From Euperipatoides rowelli (lineage: Eukaryota; Onychophora; Udeonychophora; Euonychophora; Peripatopsidae): a DNA stretch of 14,091 nt. The notes beneath the pieces were generated by a model. That model worked only from the letters and a program-made list of their open reading frames with translations. It ran no database searches and was not told the origin of the DNA. Below are positions 6,667-14,091 of the stretch, piece after piece; position 1 is the first letter of the stretch; every line of letters begins with the position of its first letter. The stretch is taken from assembly GCA_003024985.2 (NCBI GenBank), contig PXIH01S0038992.1; one strand, 5' to 3'. The position numbers were made by a program, and so were the translations under genes.

Positions 6667-7638
6667 CTAATTATTTGTGCTATGTAAGTATTTAAAAAAT
6701 TCCATGTCAGTTGAAAATATTTTTCTTTTATCTTTAAGTGTTGTTTTGTAACTTTCTAAGGCTTGCCAGAGTTTATAAAATTTTAAATTTCTCTCATATG
6801 CTTTTCCATAAATTTTAGAAGCTTCTTTGTCTCCTTCAGCCTTAATTTTTGCTGCTTCCGCTTTTGCTTCGCTTAAAATTGTAAGTTTAGATTTTTCAAT
6901 ACTTCCTAGTATTTCTTCTTTTTCTGCAAGTCCTGTGCTTCTTTGTTCCTCAGCAACTTGTTGTCTTTCCGATATCATTCTGTTATGAACAGACTCAATT
7001 AAACTAGGATCATAGCTTATGTTTCTTATCATCACATCTACTATTTCAATTCCAATTTCTTTAGTATTTACATTAGCAATTTCTACTATTTCTTTCTCCA
7101 CAGCTTGTCGTCCTTTTGTTATTTGGTAAATTCCAGGAGTTTTAAACTCATCTACTGTTTTTAACTCTGCTGTTTGATTTAGATCATAGTTTGAACTTCT
7201 AATTATCTCAAGTAGAGGATATGTTGCAATGATTCCTCTTACAGCAGGTTCAATTGCTGCGTCAATCCTTGTGTAGGCTCTATCCATGGTCTTAACAGCT
7301 GTATAAAATTTTTTCAAATCTCTAATTTGCCACCTTGCTGTAGTGTCTATCCAAATTAGTTGTTTTTCTTCGCCTCCTGTTGGAATCCTTTGTGGTTCTC
7401 CATCCCAGCGTAGAATCATTTTTGGGAATATCTGAGTATTTTCTACAAACGGTATTTTAAATTTAATTCCTGCAGTATTGTAAATTCTGTTTATTTTACC
7501 AAGTCTTGTTGTTATTGAAGTTTCATTTTCTTTTAAAATGTAAATAGGCTGTAAACTTGTTAATATTATTAATGTTATGAAAAAAAGTAATAGAATAACT
7601 TTTGCTCCAAAAAATATAGATTTTAAAAGGACATTCAT
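6667..7638 (-). CDS. hflC: HflC, SPFH/prohibitin-family membrane protein
   Basis: HflC partners HflK in a large membrane-anchored SPFH assembly that in E. coli encloses and modulates the FtsH protease; the same role is inferred here. The 323-aa product (E. coli HflC is about 334) has an N-terminal membrane anchor (residues about 13-29) with the bulk outside the cytoplasm. The SPFH domain spans about 30-215, with ENETSITTRLGKINRI, KIPFVEN and the HflC insertion containing RWDGEPQRIPT (77-87). RMISERQQVAEEQRSTG (220-236) begins the long coiled coil, continued by the Ala/Lys/Glu-rich KAEAAKIKAEGDKEA. The ATG abuts the hflK stop (TGAATG), and the ribosome-binding site GAGGTG lies within the end of hflK, so translation is coupled. 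Confidence 0.93.
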   Translation of the reverse strand: MNVLLKSIFFGAKVILLLFFITLIILTSLQPIYILKENETSITTRLGKINRIYNTAGIKFKIPFVENTQIFPKMILRWDGEPQRIPTGGEEKQLIWIDTTARWQIRDLKKFYTAVKTMDRAYTRIDAAIEPAVRGIIATYPLLEIIRSSNYDLNQTAELKTVDEFKTPGIYQITKGRQAVEKEIVEIANVNTKEIGIEIVDVMIRNISYDPSLIESVHNRMISERQQVAEEQRSTGLAEKEEILGSIEKSKLTILSEAKAEAAKIKAEGDKEASKIYGKAYERNLKFYKLWQALESYKTTLKDKRKIFSTDMEFFKYLHSTNN

Positions 7639-8583
7639 TCATTTCACCTCTTTAAATGGTAAGAAATTTTTTAAATTTTTATCTATTATTTCGATATTAT
7701 CTTTATCTTTTAAAATTTCTCTCATTGTTTCGTAATAAAGTCTTTCTTTTGTAATATCTGGGTTTTTAATATATTCATTTAGTATTGCGTTAAATATTTC
7801 TGTTTCAGCTTTTGCTGTGTTTATTCTATTTATTTTATAACCTTTTGCTTCTTCTAAGAGTTTTAAAGCTTCTCCTTTTACTTTTGGAACTATTTGATTA
7901 AATTCTCTCTTACCTTCATTAATAAATTTGTTTTTATCTTGGATTGCTATGTTAACATCTTCAAATGATTCATATACCTTTCCTTTAGGAGGCATTGCAT
8001 TTCTAATTTGTACTTGTACAATTTCAATTCCAAGTTCATATTGTTTTATTATTTTATTCATGGAGTTCTTAACACCTTCTGTAATGCCTACACGATTATC
8101 ATTTATTATTTCAAATATTGTATTGTCTCCAGCAAGTCTGTTCATTACAGATTTTGCAATATCTAGTATGGTTTCATAAGCATCTTCAACTTTAAACATA
8201 AAACTGTAGGGTTCTATTATTTTGTATTGTACAAGCCATTCGATGTTAATTATGTTAAGATCCCCTGTAATTACTTCCCCTTCAGAGGTATATTCGTCTT
8301 TTTTATAGCCTGTTTTTATACCAGGTTTTTCAGTTCTAAACCCAAAAGTTGCTTCTTGGATTATTTTGACAGGAACTATGAATTTTTCTTCTATTAATGG
8401 AAATTTAATATGAAATCCAGAGTCCAATGTTCTATTATATTTTCCCATTCTAAGAATTATTGCTTCTTCTGATGGACCTACAATAAAAACGTTTGCTATT
8501 GTTAGCATTGTTAATATTGCTAATATTATTATTAAAACAACCAATTCATAAGTTTTTTTGAATTTATTTAGTAATTTATCCAT
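7639..8583 (-). CDS. hflK: HflK, SPFH/prohibitin-family membrane protein
   Basis: HflK is the partner of HflC in the SPFH complex associated with FtsH. The 314-aa product has one N-terminal transmembrane helix (residues 14-34). The SPFH domain (about 35-215) contains GPSEEAIILRMGKYNR (36-51), FHIKFPLIEE (57-66) and, near its end, EIVQVQIRNAMPP (187-199). A charged coiled coil follows (about 207-260). It is shorter than E. coli HflK (about 419 aa), lacking the Gly/Pro-rich N-terminal extension and having a shorter C-terminus. AGGGAAA upstream of ATG 8583 is a good ribosome-binding site and overlaps the stop of the CNNM/CorC gene 10 nt upstream. The gene is thus the third member of the unit tRNA-Cys, CNNM/CorC, hflK, hflC. 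Confidence 0.92.
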   Translation of the reverse strand: MDKLLNKFKKTYELVVLIIILAILTMLTIANVFIVGPSEEAIILRMGKYNRTLDSGFHIKFPLIEEKFIVPVKIIQEATFGFRTEKPGIKTGYKKDEYTSEGEVITGDLNIINIEWLVQYKIIEPYSFMFKVEDAYETILDIAKSVMNRLAGDNTIFEIINDNRVGITEGVKNSMNKIIKQYELGIEIVQVQIRNAMPPKGKVYESFEDVNIAIQDKNKFINEGKREFNQIVPKVKGEALKLLEEAKGYKINRINTAKAETEIFNAILNEYIKNPDITKERLYYETMREILKDKDNIEIIDKNLKNFLPFKEVK

Positions 8584-8593
8584 ATTTTTTTCC

Positions 8594-9820
8594 CTATTTA
8601 TTTTTAATAAAAATAATTTTTTCTATTTTGTTTTGTGATACTTCTTCTATTATATATTTACCTTCAATCGTTTCAATCTTTTCATTTCTGTGAGGTATTT
8701 TATCAAACTTTTCTATTATATAACCACTAAGAGTATGGATATAATCCTCATGCTTTATATTAACACCCAGTTCTTCCTCAATTTCATCAAATGTAATATC
8801 TCCTAGTAGTCTGTATGTTTTTTCACCAATTTTTTCAATAAATTTTTCTTCTGTATCACTTTCATCAGGAATAGCCCCGAATACTTTTTTTATGATATCT
8901 TCAATAGTAACAATACCACTAAACCCACCATATTCATCAAGTACTATCGCCATGACTTTTCTCTTAGTTTTAAGTAAGAATAACACATCTTTAATTTTTT
9001 TACTATATTGTACAAAAATAATAGGATTAATAAACTTTTCTATTTTCTTTTCTAAATTGGATTTATTTATTCTGATTAAATTTTTAGTTATTAGAATTCC
9101 AATGATTTGTTCATTATTATTTTCTTTATAGACTGGAATTCTGGAATAACCTTCTTCTTTTATTCTAAGTAGTGCAGTTTCTAATGTCAATTCACTTGAA
9201 AGTGAAAAGACTTCTTTTCTGTGTGTCATAACTTCTGATATTCTTAGTTCATCAATTCTTAGTATTTTATCCATAAACATTTTGTCTTCTTTTTCTAGGA
9301 TTCCTAAATTTTCTGCAAGACTTAACATGTGCCTTATGCTTTCTTTTGTTAGCCTTTGTTTTTTTTTTATTTTAAACAAGTACAAAAAGAACTTTACAAA
9401 GAAATTTGTAATGAAAATTACTGGAATAAAAATCTTCATTAGAATATTAAGGAAAACTGCTGTATATATTGCGATTGCTTCGTTATTTAGAATGGCTATT
9501 TGTTTTGGTAGAACCTCAGCAAAAATTAGTATTATGATTGTAATAATTACTGTTGAGAGTCCTATGAAATTCTCTCCATAGTGTTCTATTACAAGTTTTG
9601 TTGTTAATGAGCTTGCACTTATGTTTGAAATGTTGTTACCAATTAAGATTGTTGTTACTAATTTGGATTGATCCTTACTAAGGTTGTATGCTAGATTACC
9701 TAAATATCCTTTTTTTTTAAAGCTTTGAAGTTGAACTATGCTTAATGAAGTGTAAGCTGTTTCGCAAGCAGAAAAAATACTAGATAATACAAATAATGTA
9801 ATAATAATTATTTCTGTCAT
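8594..9820 (-). CDS. CNNM/CorC-family membrane protein with CBS pair (often mis-labelled hemolysin)
   Basis: This 408-aa integral membrane protein has the CNNM/CorC architecture. A DUF21 transmembrane domain occupies residues 1-150 with about four hydrophobic segments (2-18, 52-70, 88-105, 117-148) and the conserved AEVLPK at 101-106. A CBS-domain pair spans about 190-315, including EVMTHRKEVFSL (196-207), YSRIPVY (225-231), AIVLDEYGGFSGIVT (291-305) and EDI (307-309). A small C-terminal CorC_HlyC domain (about 325-405) contains YRLLGDITFDEIEEELG. Characterised relatives are Mg2+ or Co2+ exporters or regulators; divalent-cation transport is inferred, and nothing shows haemolytic activity. The ATG is 17 nt after the 3' end of tRNA-Cys, with no Shine-Dalgarno in that spacer (AAATTAAACATAAAAAT), so the message would have an almost absent leader after tRNA processing. 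Confidence 0.9.
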   Translation of the reverse strand: MTEIIIITLFVLSSIFSACETAYTSLSIVQLQSFKKKGYLGNLAYNLSKDQSKLVTTILIGNNISNISASSLTTKLVIEHYGENFIGLSTVIITIIILIFAEVLPKQIAILNNEAIAIYTAVFLNILMKIFIPVIFITNFFVKFFLYLFKIKKKQRLTKESIRHMLSLAENLGILEKEDKMFMDKILRIDELRISEVMTHRKEVFSLSSELTLETALLRIKEEGYSRIPVYKENNNEQIIGILITKNLIRINKSNLEKKIEKFINPIIFVQYSKKIKDVLFLLKTKRKVMAIVLDEYGGFSGIVTIEDIIKKVFGAIPDESDTEEKFIEKIGEKTYRLLGDITFDEIEEELGVNIKHEDYIHTLSGYIIEKFDKIPHRNEKIETIEGKYIIEEVSQNKIEKIIFIKNK

Positions 9821-9837
9821 ATTTTTATGTTTAATTT

Positions 9838-9911
9838 AAGCGCCGACCGGATTCGAACCGGTGGATGAAAGCTTTGCAGGCTTCTCCCTTAAGCCACTTG
9901 GGTACGGCGCC
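9838..9911 (-). tRNA. tRNA-Cys (anticodon GCA)
   Basis: The 74-nt minus-strand sequence gives a full cloverleaf. The acceptor GGCGCCG pairs with CGGCGCT (terminal G-U), the D stem is CCC/GGG, the anticodon stem is GAAGC/GCTTT around loop CTGCAAA with anticodon GCA, and the T arm is ACCGG-TTCGAAT-CCGGT. The discriminator is T (U), as expected for tRNA-Cys, and CCA is not encoded. It is transcribed from the promoter at 9927-9955 and is followed after 17 nt by the CNNM/CorC gene. Confidence 0.97.
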
Positions 9912-9926
9912 ATAGCATAATGCTTG

Positions 9927-9955
9927 ATTATATTAAAAATTAGTTAATTTGTCTA
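9927..9955 (-). promoter_or_regulatory. Sigma-70-type promoter of the tRNA-Cys/CNNM/hflK/hflC unit
   Basis: On the minus strand TAGACA (9950-9955; five of six to TTGACA) is followed after exactly 17 bp by a perfect TATAAT (9927-9932). Initiation would fall near 9920, about 9 nt before the tRNA. The palindrome AGCATAATGCT (9914-9924) lies over the expected start. No other promoter is evident before hflC, so this probably drives the whole block. Confidence 0.8.
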
Positions 9956-9968
9956 TTGAAGGATTTTT

Positions 9969-9989
9969 ATGTCTTTGTTTTTTTGTTAA
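9969..9989 (+). CDS. Possible six-codon leader ORF ahead of murE
   Basis: GAAGGA (9958-9963) is the best ribosome-binding site in the murE leader and lies 5 nt before ATG 9969. That ATG opens a frame of only six codons (M-S-L-F-F-C) ending at TAA 9987-9989, 11 nt before the murE ATG at 10001. The frame contains a T7 run (9978-9984). It could be a leader peptide that couples translation to murE, or a relic of an N-terminal start that is out of frame here. Confidence 0.25.
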   Translation: MSLFFC

Positions 9990-10000
9990 GACCAAGTATC

Positions 10001-11527
10001 ATGTTTATTATGAATAAGTGTTTTAACAATATTTTGTCTAAAGTAGACAAGGATTTTTTAGTAAATATTAGAGGTTCAAAAGATATTGCAATTTCTAATT
10101 TAGTGTATGATTCTAGACTTGCAAATAAAAATTCTTTATTTTTTGCTCTTCCTGGTTTTCATGTGGATGGAGAAAGTTTCATTCAAAGTGCTATTAAGAA
10201 TGGAAGTATTTGCATAGTACATACTAATGATCTTAGGACTTATGAACCAGGTGTTACTTACATACAAGTAAGAAGAATTAGAATTTTTATGTCGCATTTC
10301 TCAAGTATGTTTTATGATGAACCTTCAAAAAAACTTAAAATTATTGGTGTTACTGGTACAGATGGAAAAAGCTCTGTATGTTTTTATACTTATACTCTTC
10401 TAAAAAATAAAGGATTTAAGGTAGGACTTTTATCTAGTGTTTTTATTGATAAGGGTAGTGGTATGTTAATGAGAAGTCCTTATAGACAATCAACACCTGA
10501 ATCTGTAGAGATTCATTTTTTATTGCATAAAATGGTGGAAAAGGGCATGGAGTATGCGATTATTGAATCTACTTCCCATGGTCTTGATTTGAAGACTGCT
10601 CGCCTAATTGACGTTAAGTATGCTGTTGTTGTTATGACTAATATGACTTGTGATGAACATGTCGAGTTTCACCGTACTTTTGAAAATTATTTGGATGTAA
10701 AAATGAATCTTTTTAGATTAGCAGACAAGAATAGTGGGTTTGGAATAATAAATTATGATAGTAAATGGTCTGGTAATTTTCTAGGTGTTATAAAAAAGGC
10801 TTATACATATGGTATTAAAAATACTAATGTTGATTTATATGCTAGTGATATAAGTGAAAATGTTGATAACATAGAGTTTATAATGAATTATAAGAGAGAA
10901 AAATATAAGGCTAAAATTAATTTATTAGGGACTTTCAATATTGAAAATATATTAGCAGCTACTCTTGTTGTTCTTAAAACAACTAATTTACTTTTAAATG
11001 AAATTATTTCTGGATATGAAAATATTGTGAATCTTGAAGGTAGAATGAATAGAATTGAGTTAGGACAGGATTTTTCTGTAATTGTTGATTTTGCTCATAC
11101 TCCTGAGGCTTTTTCTAGAGTGCTACCTATTTGTAAAAAGTTAGCAAAAAATAGACTTATTGTTGTTTTTGGATCAGCAGGAGATCGTACTATTTCTAAA
11201 AGAGCACTTCAAGGTGAAATTGCAGATAATTTTGCTGATATTATAATTCTTTGTGATGAAGATCCAAGAAATGAAGATAGCTTAATTATTATAAAAGATA
11301 TTGCACAAGGTATTAAGAATAAAAAATTAGGTGATGATTTAATTTTCATTCCAGATAGACAACAGGCGATTGAACGTGCTGTTGCTTTAGCAAGAGTAGG
11401 GGACTTAGTTCTAACTTTAGGTAAAGGACATGAATCTTCCATAATTTATAAGAGTGGATATTTAAAGTGGGATGAAAAAGAAGTTATAAAAACGGCTATT
11501 GTAAATTCAAAAAGGATAGAATACTAA
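10001..11527 (+). CDS. murE: MurE, UDP-MurNAc-L-Ala-D-Glu:third-residue amino acid ligase
   Basis: MurE adds the third (diamino) residue to UDP-N-acetylmuramoyl-L-Ala-D-Glu in the cytoplasm, using ATP. In 508-aa numbering, an N-terminal UDP-binding domain is followed by the ATP P-loop GVTGTDGKSS (116-125). Substrate-binding STSHGLDL follows, then Lys234 in DVKMNLF (the lysine carbamylated in this family), the third-domain start VDFAHTPEAF with VFGSAGDR, and the specificity motif DEDPRNED at 419-426. LGKGHE near the C-terminus is also typical. I chose ATG 10001; ATG 10010 is equally possible. The in-frame TTG at 9956 would add 15 hydrophobic residues but has no ribosome site. Borrelia peptidoglycan is known to carry ornithine at this position, so L-ornithine is the likely substrate. 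ddl follows after 3 nt. Confidence 0.93.
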   Translation: MFIMNKCFNNILSKVDKDFLVNIRGSKDIAISNLVYDSRLANKNSLFFALPGFHVDGESFIQSAIKNGSICIVHTNDLRTYEPGVTYIQVRRIRIFMSHFSSMFYDEPSKKLKIIGVTGTDGKSSVCFYTYTLLKNKGFKVGLLSSVFIDKGSGMLMRSPYRQSTPESVEIHFLLHKMVEKGMEYAIIESTSHGLDLKTARLIDVKYAVVVMTNMTCDEHVEFHRTFENYLDVKMNLFRLADKNSGFGIINYDSKWSGNFLGVIKKAYTYGIKNTNVDLYASDISENVDNIEFIMNYKREKYKAKINLLGTFNIENILAATLVVLKTTNLLLNEIISGYENIVNLEGRMNRIELGQDFSVIVDFAHTPEAFSRVLPICKKLAKNRLIVVFGSAGDRTISKRALQGEIADNFADIIILCDEDPRNEDSLIIIKDIAQGIKNKKLGDDLIFIPDRQQAIERAVALARVGDLVLTLGKGHESSIIYKSGYLKWDEKEVIKTAIVNSKRIEY

Positions 11528-11530
11528 TTT

Positions 11531-12625
11531 ATGAAAAAAAATCTTATGTTAATTTTTGGAGGAATATCATTTGAACATGAAATTTCTTGTAGGTCAGCAC
11601 TGTGTGTTTATAGTATTATTTTGGGTATTCCAAAGTATAGTGTTTTCCCTGTTTATATTGATAAGAATACAGGTGTTTGGTATTTACTTGATTTTATTCC
11701 TGAGAATTTTAGTAATATGGAAAATTCAGAAGTTAATATTATTAATTTGATACCTGGAAGGGGAATTTTTTTAGGAGATAAAAATTTAAAAATCGATATA
11801 ATTTTTCCTTTAATCCATGGTAGGACTGGTGAAGATGGTGCTTTGCAGGGGCTTTTTAAAATGATGGATATTCCCTACATTGGTTCTGGTATTTTGGGTA
11901 GTGCTTTATGTATGAATAAATATTTTTGTAAACTTGTTTTGCAAGGTTTTAATATTCCATTAGTACCTTTTCTTGGTTTTAACCATTACGATTATATTTT
12001 AGGTAAAGAGGAAATACAAAAAAATATAAAAGAAAATCTTGGATTTCCAGTTATCGTTAAACCCACAGCATTGGGTTCTTCAATAGGTATTCATATTGTT
12101 TATAATGAAGCTCAACTTGAGGATTCTATTAAGAATGCTTTTAAATATGATTCTATGATTATTGTTGAGAAATTTTTGGAGGTTAAAGACATAGAATGTT
12201 CAGTTATTGGCAATGATAAGATTAAAGTTTTTACTTTAGGTGAGATAGTAATAAAAGATTTTGTATTTTATGATTTTGAAGCAAAATATAATATAACTCC
12301 TGAGAATTCTATCATTTTCAATATTCCACCTTTGGTTGAAAACAATTTTTTGCTTACAATTAAAGAATATGCATTCATAGTTTATAAAAGGCTAGGGCTT
12401 AGAGGGTATGCTCGTATAGATTTTTTGCTTGATGAAAATAGCAAGCAAGTATATCTTAATGAAATTAATACAATTCCAGGATTTACAGATATTTCTCTGT
12501 TTGCAAAAATGTGTGAACATGATGGACTTAAACATGAAGCCTTAATAGAACAGCTTATTAACTATGGTCTAGAGAGTTACAATAATAAAAAGCAACAAAT
12601 TGATTTTAAAGAACTTGATATTTAA
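11531..12625 (+). CDS. ddl: D-alanine--D-alanine ligase
   Basis: Ddl joins two D-alanines with ATP to make the dipeptide that MurF adds to the peptidoglycan precursor. The 364-aa ATP-grasp protein shows the N-terminal LIFGGISFEHEISCRSA (7-23), HGRTGEDG (96-103), GSGILGSALCMNK (118-130) and the ATP-binding KPTALGSSIG (177-186). It also has FYDFEAKY (246-253), ARIDFLLDE (294-302) and the metal and substrate site NEINTIPGFT (310-319). All expected catalytic segments are present, and the length is normal. The ATG lies 3 nt after the murE stop with no well-placed Shine-Dalgarno (AAGG is about 15 nt away), so reinitiation after murE is likely. The stop TAA overlaps, on the opposite strand, the stop of the membrane protein beyond it. 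Confidence 0.95.
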   Translation: MKKNLMLIFGGISFEHEISCRSALCVYSIILGIPKYSVFPVYIDKNTGVWYLLDFIPENFSNMENSEVNIINLIPGRGIFLGDKNLKIDIIFPLIHGRTGEDGALQGLFKMMDIPYIGSGILGSALCMNKYFCKLVLQGFNIPLVPFLGFNHYDYILGKEEIQKNIKENLGFPVIVKPTALGSSIGIHIVYNEAQLEDSIKNAFKYDSMIIVEKFLEVKDIECSVIGNDKIKVFTLGEIVIKDFVFYDFEAKYNITPENSIIFNIPPLVENNFLLTIKEYAFIVYKRLGLRGYARIDFLLDENSKQVYLNEINTIPGFTDISLFAKMCEHDGLKHEALIEQLINYGLESYNNKKQQIDFKELDI

Positions 12626-14091
12626 TTATGTTTAAATCTAGATTTAAGATTGTCTATCTCTTCATCACCTTGTAGCTTAAAATAAGATGGAAGTTCATAT
12701 TTTTTTGTTTTCTCAAGTACTCCTGAGTATCTTATTTTAGATTTATAATCTATTTCTACATTAGTATCTTTCATGTCTGTTTTTCCATTATATATTTTTA
12801 TTACGTTTTCTAAGTTTTCAAAAATGGCTATTAGTTCATAGTATATGTTTTCATTAGCTTCACTTTTAAATGAAATATTGAGATTTTTAGAGCTAACAGG
12901 ATTGATTTTAAATATTATTTCATTAGGAGTTATTTGGTAGGCAGTATTGCTTTGATACAGTATAAGTTTTTTAATATTTTTCAATGTTAAACTTATACTG
13001 TTAGGTATTTCACTTAGGTTGATATCTAGAATATATAGACTCTTATCAGTGCTATCTATTTTTTTAGAGTTTATTTTTATTAGATTTTTTGTAAAAGGAA
13101 TTTTTTTTCTAAGTTTTTTTTCATTTTGTTTTAAGGTTAAATTAAAATTTCTACCTATAATTTTTGTTTCATCTTTATTCTCTTTTAAATATTCGATATT
13201 AATTTCATTATTATTTTCAGGATAACTTATAAACTCTTCTATTTTTATTGTAGATATTTTTGTTAAACTATTAGCAAAAATATAAATAGTTATTATTAAT
13301 GCAAATAAGGTAAATTCTAATTTTTCAACCTTTTTTAATTCTTGCTTTATCGGTAGAATAGTTGTTTGCAAATGTTCATCAATGTTTAAAAAAATTGTTG
13401 AAAAAAGTGAAACAGATATTAAAAAACTTAGTATTAAATCGTTTTGGGCTATATTTGACATTTGTAGATTAATTATTAAAACAAAGTTTATAAGCCATAT
13501 AATTTTTATATTCACTTTTCTTACAATGTTATTTTTATTTGGAATAGTGAATATAAATATATTTTTTAAAACTAATAATATAACAAATTCTATTCTTACA
13601 TATAAAAAACTAATAAGCTCTATTAATGAAATCATTATTGCTAAGTATTTCAGTTCAAAAGATCTTAACCTTATTTTGAAATTATATATAAAATAAGATA
13701 GGAAGCTATATATAAATATAATAAGAAAAAACTTTATTAAGTATAAGGGATTAATGTAAGTATAGATTAATGAATCTACATATTTATTTAAATTAGTTCT
13801 TATTAAGATTTGAGCAATGTATGTACTAAAAATAAGCATAAAGAATAGACTTACAATTTTGTAGTCATTTTTCTTTAGTCTTTTTATTACTAAAGCTGTC
13901 TGTTTTGTGTTAATTATGAAAATTAATAAAATTAAGTTATAGACTAAAAATATTAATAATAATATTAAATTCTCATTTAGTACTACTTTATTGTTAATTA
14001 AGTCTAAAATGACGTAGTGTATTGAATTTTGTTCATTACTGCTTGTTTGAGTTATTGCTAATTTTTCAATAAAAGAATAAATTTTTGTTAA
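12622..14091 (-). CDS. Polytopic membrane protein, N-terminus beyond the right edge; possibly the C-terminal part of an M28-type membrane peptidase
   Basis: The minus-strand frame is open from the right edge to TAA at 12622, giving 489 visible residues. ATG 13839 lies inside a continuous open frame and is not a convincing start. The visible part begins with a soluble tail (residues 1-40), then seven or eight hydrophobic segments (about 41-61, 80-98, 115-138, 148-165, 165-182, 196-212, 218-235, 258-276) and a C-terminal soluble domain (277-489) rich in predicted beta strands. A soluble domain followed by many helices and a beta-rich tail, with HYVILDLINNKVV just before the first helix, recalls integral-membrane M28 zinc peptidases, whose catalytic domain would lie off-window. 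That is a weak resemblance; a plain hypothetical membrane protein is the safe call. Its stop codon overlaps that of ddl. Confidence 0.75.
   Translation of the reverse strand, partial: LTKIYSFIEKLAITQTSSNEQNSIHYVILDLINNKVVLNENLILLLIFLVYNLILLIFIINTKQTALVIKRLKKNDYKIVSLFFMLIFSTYIAQILIRTNLNKYVDSLIYTYINPLYLIKFFLIIFIYSFLSYFIYNFKIRLRSFELKYLAIMISLIELISFLYVRIEFVILLVLKNIFIFTIPNKNNIVRKVNIKIIWLINFVLIINLQMSNIAQNDLILSFLISVSLFSTIFLNIDEHLQTTILPIKQELKKVEKLEFTLFALIITIYIFANSLTKISTIKIEEFISYPENNNEINIEYLKENKDETKIIGRNFNLTLKQNEKKLRKKIPFTKNLIKINSKKIDSTDKSLYILDINLSEIPNSISLTLKNIKKLILYQSNTAYQITPNEIIFKINPVSSKNLNISFKSEANENIYYELIAIFENLENVIKIYNGKTDMKDTNVEIDYKSKIRYSGVLEKTKKYELPSYFKLQGDEEIDNLKSRFKHN

Noticed and set aside
7928-8179. 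Plus-strand ORF antisense to hflK
   Set aside because: Shadow of a well-supported SPFH gene; its protein has no recognisable features.
8892-9581. Two plus-strand ORFs (8892-9131 and 9282-9581) antisense to the CNNM/CorC gene
   Set aside because: Both are mirror frames of conserved CBS and membrane segments.
8594-9820. Hemolysin function
   Set aside because: The architecture is that of CNNM/CorC cation-transport proteins; the hemolysin label is historical.
9956-10000. TTG at 9956 as the murE start
   Set aside because: No ribosome-binding site precedes it, and the added 15 residues are hydrophobic and unlike MurE N-termini.
11209-11442. Minus-strand ORF inside murE
   Set aside because: It mirrors the conserved MurE C-terminal domain.
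11556-11750. Second-frame ORF inside ddl
   Set aside because: Overlaps conserved Ddl N-terminal motifs in the true frame.
13019-13696. Plus-strand ORFs (13019-13225 and 13382-13696) antisense to the membrane protein
   Set aside because: The hydrophobic look is only the complement of AT-rich membrane-protein codons.
13837-13839. ATG 13839 as the start of the membrane protein
   Set aside because: The frame is open for another 84 codons to the window edge and includes a further membrane helix.

Overview
The window is about 14 kb of very AT-rich chromosome. Its gene set and gene order (D-Ala-D-Ala ligase, murE, tRNA-Cys, CNNM/CorC protein, hflK, hflC, tRNA-Phe, rsmD, galU-type gene, TPR surface protein) are those I associate with the linear chromosome of Borrelia/Borreliella spirochaetes. 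I infer the genus. I cannot fix the species; the small paralogous pair next to hflC may point to the relapsing-fever side. No insertion sequence, integrase, phage gene or CRISPR array is visible, and no stretch of more than about 120 bases lacks a gene.

Layout. Positions 1-3275, minus strand: a secreted TPR protein cut by the left edge and ending here in an 18-bp tandem repeat, an unrecognised 550-aa protein, and a galU/gtaB-type uridylyltransferase 4 nt upstream of it. Positions 3380-3919, plus: rsmD, meeting head-on a 504-aa minus-strand protein (3927-5441) that I read as a degenerate HD-GYP domain protein. tRNA-Phe lies just upstream of that gene. Positions 5667-6560, minus: two small membrane-anchored paralogs of unknown function. 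Positions 6667-9911, minus: tRNA-Cys, CNNM/CorC protein, hflK and hflC, tightly packed behind one good sigma-70-like promoter. Positions 10001-12625, plus: murE and ddl, 3 nt apart. Positions 12622-14091, minus: a polytopic membrane protein cut by the right edge, its stop codon interlocked with that of ddl.

How the genes work together. murE and ddl make the stem peptide of peptidoglycan; both products feed the MurF step encoded elsewhere. HflK and HflC form the SPFH membrane complex that in other bacteria surrounds FtsH. The galU-type enzyme supplies UDP-glucose for glycolipids. RsmD modifies 16S rRNA.

The observations most worth following are the HD-GYP-like protein that has lost most metal-binding residues, the tandem small membrane proteins beside hflC, the seven-G tract where one of them would begin transcription and bind ribosomes, the hexapeptide repeat in the TPR protein, and a short open frame with a strong ribosome-binding site and a T7 run just before murE.
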